Assembly (NCBI GenBank): GCA_038247995.1 | Contig: JBBRUG010000072.1 | Coordinates: forward strand, 1-20,240 | DNA from: JBBRUG01 sp038247995 | Lineage (GTDB): Bacteria; Chloroflexota; Chloroflexia; Chloroflexales; Chloroflexaceae | DNA: 20,240 bases | Direction of reading: 5' to 3' | Part shown: positions 19,304 through 20,240 of the stretch, one piece after another | Numbering within the stretch: position 1 is the stretch's first letter | Layout of the letters: each line of letters starts with the position of its first letter | Position numbers and translations under genes: made by a program | The notes under the pieces: model-generated | Database searches by the model: none | Told to the model about the DNA's origin: nothing | Seen by the model: the letters and a program-made list of their open reading frames with translations, nothing else

Positions 19304-20240
19304 TTGAACCTCGACTATTTGCAACGCATCCTCACCAGCCGCGTCTACGATGTCGCGCAGGAGACGCCGCTTCAGGCAGCGCCGCGGCTCTCGGCACGGC
19401 TCCAGAATCAGGTCTTTTTCAAGCGCGAAGATCTCCAGCCGATCTTCTCCTTTAAACTGCGTGGAGCCTACAACCGCATGGCGCATCTGAGCGCCGCCGA
19501 ACGCGAGCGCGGCGTGATCACCGCATCGGCTGGGAACCACGCCCAGGGTGTTGCCTTTTCCGGGCAGCGCCTCGGCGTACGGACGGTGATCGTGATGCCG
19601 GCAACAACGCCCGAGATTAAGGTTCTGGCTTGCCGCGCCCGCGGCGCCGAGGTGGTGCTGCATGGCGACAGTTACTCTGATGCCGAAGCCCACGCCTATA
19701 CGCTGCAAGCGGAATTGGGCCTTACCTTCATCCATCCCTACGACGATCCGCTGGTGATCGCCGGGCAGGGCACGGTAGGGCTGGAACTCTCCCAGCAGGT
19801 GCGCAGCGATGCCTACCACGTCTTTGTGCCGATCGGCGGTGGCGGCCTGATTGCCGGCATTGCGGTGTTCTTGAAAAGCCTCAATCCAGAGATCCGGATC
19901 ATTGGCGTAGAACCCGACGACTCCGACGCGATGTATCGCAGCGTGCAGGCGGGCGAGCGGATCACGCTCGATCAGGTCGGCATTTTTGTCGATGGCGTAG
20001 CCGTGCGCCGCGTTGGAGTGCACACATTTGATCTGGTGCGCAGCTATGTGGACGACTATGTGCGCGTCAGTACCGACGAGGTTTGTGCCGCGATCAAAGA
20101 TGTGTTCGACGATACACGCGCCGTGCAAGAGCCGGCCGGCGCGCTGGCGGTGGCCGGCATGAAGCGTTACGTGCAAGAGCACGGTTTGCGCGATGGTACG
20201 CTGGTTGCGCTTACCTGCGGCGCGAACATGAAGTTCGACC
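19304..20240 (+). CDS. ilvA: Threonine ammonia-lyase, biosynthetic type (3' end outside window)
   Basis: This PLP enzyme deaminates threonine to 2-oxobutanoate, the first step of isoleucine synthesis. The sequence follows E. coli IlvA closely: YLQRILTSRVYDVAQETPL, the PLP-lysine motif SFKLRGAYN (Lys51), GVITASAGNHAQGVAFS, the glycine-rich phosphate loop PIGGGGLIAG, VRRVGVHTFDLV, and AVQEPAGALAVAGMKRY. The fragment ends at CGANMKFD, so the C-terminal ACT-like regulatory domain, if present, is beyond the window. The TTG at 19304 is preferred because it gives the normal N-terminus and has a weak AAGGG at 19293-19297. In-frame ATGs at 19229 or 19178 are possible. Confidence 0.95.
   Translation, partial: MNLDYLQRILTSRVYDVAQETPLQAAPRLSARLQNQVFFKREDLQPIFSFKLRGAYNRMAHLSAAERERGVITASAGNHAQGVAFSGQRLGVRTVIVMPATTPEIKVLACRARGAEVVLHGDSYSDAEAHAYTLQAELGLTFIHPYDDPLVIAGQGTVGLELSQQVRSDAYHVFVPIGGGGLIAGIAVFLKSLNPEIRIIGVEPDDSDAMYRSVQAGERITLDQVGIFVDGVAVRRVGVHTFDLVRSYVDDYVRVSTDEVCAAIKDVFDDTRAVQEPAGALAVAGMKRYVQEHGLRDGTLVALTCGANMKFD

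Noticed and set aside
19262..20182. Minus-strand open frame opposite ilvA
   Set aside because: The + strand encodes unmistakable threonine ammonia-lyase over the same bases.

Overview
The window looks like a GC-rich chromosomal segment of a member of the Chloroflexota, probably class Chloroflexia. This is inferred from several things together: short-period tandem repeats inside and between genes, dispersed hairpin repeats with a GGGCGACC/GGTCGCCC stem, a short-form EF-Ts, and a secreted nuclease ending in LYLPLTAR. I could not run a similarity search, so the taxonomy is tentative. No rRNA, tRNA, CRISPR array, transposase or phage gene was seen.

Region 1 (1-4352, + strand) is a sugar-catabolism cluster. 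It holds the tail of an aldo/keto reductase, a large uncharacterised predicted alpha/alpha-barrel protein with an apparent one-base frameshift near its 3' end, an RraA-family aldolase-like protein, a RhaM-type sugar mutarotase and an NAD-dependent epimerase/dehydratase. The last three overlap or nearly touch. The set would suit 6-deoxysugar (rhamnose/fucose) use, but the substrate is inferred. A perfect 15-bp hairpin closes the region and is followed by a Tpx-type peroxiredoxin (4505-5023).

Region 2 (5024-11088, + strand) starts with a 426-base intergenic stretch carrying three related hairpin repeats, then an extended -10 promoter and a structured leader. The conserved block rpsB-tsf-pyrH-frr-uppS-cdsA-rseP follows: translation, UMP kinase, lipid carrier and phospholipid synthesis, and site-2 protease. 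The dxr gene often found between cdsA and rseP is absent here.

Region 3 (11088-12574, + strand) is the most unusual. Directly coupled to rseP is a Cas4-like Fe-S nuclease that appears to be split into two membrane-anchored proteins. The first carries the N-terminal cysteine and a C-terminal membrane helix. The second carries an N-terminal membrane helix, the PD-(D/E)XK core and the three C-terminal cysteines. A 13-bp perfect hairpin lies between them. A possibly leaderless two-gene unit follows, encoding a small helical protein and a zinc-ribbon protein, and ends at a good intrinsic terminator.

Region 4 (12726-19062, - strand) holds valS with its own terminator and promoter, a secreted ExeM/NucH-type nuclease paired with a small secreted protein, and a SAM methyltransferase. 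ValS has three in-frame insertions made of short tandem DNA repeats, and the heptamer in two of them recurs next to the hairpin after Region 1. Region 5 (from about 19157, + strand) is a structured leader and the start of ilvA, which runs off the window.
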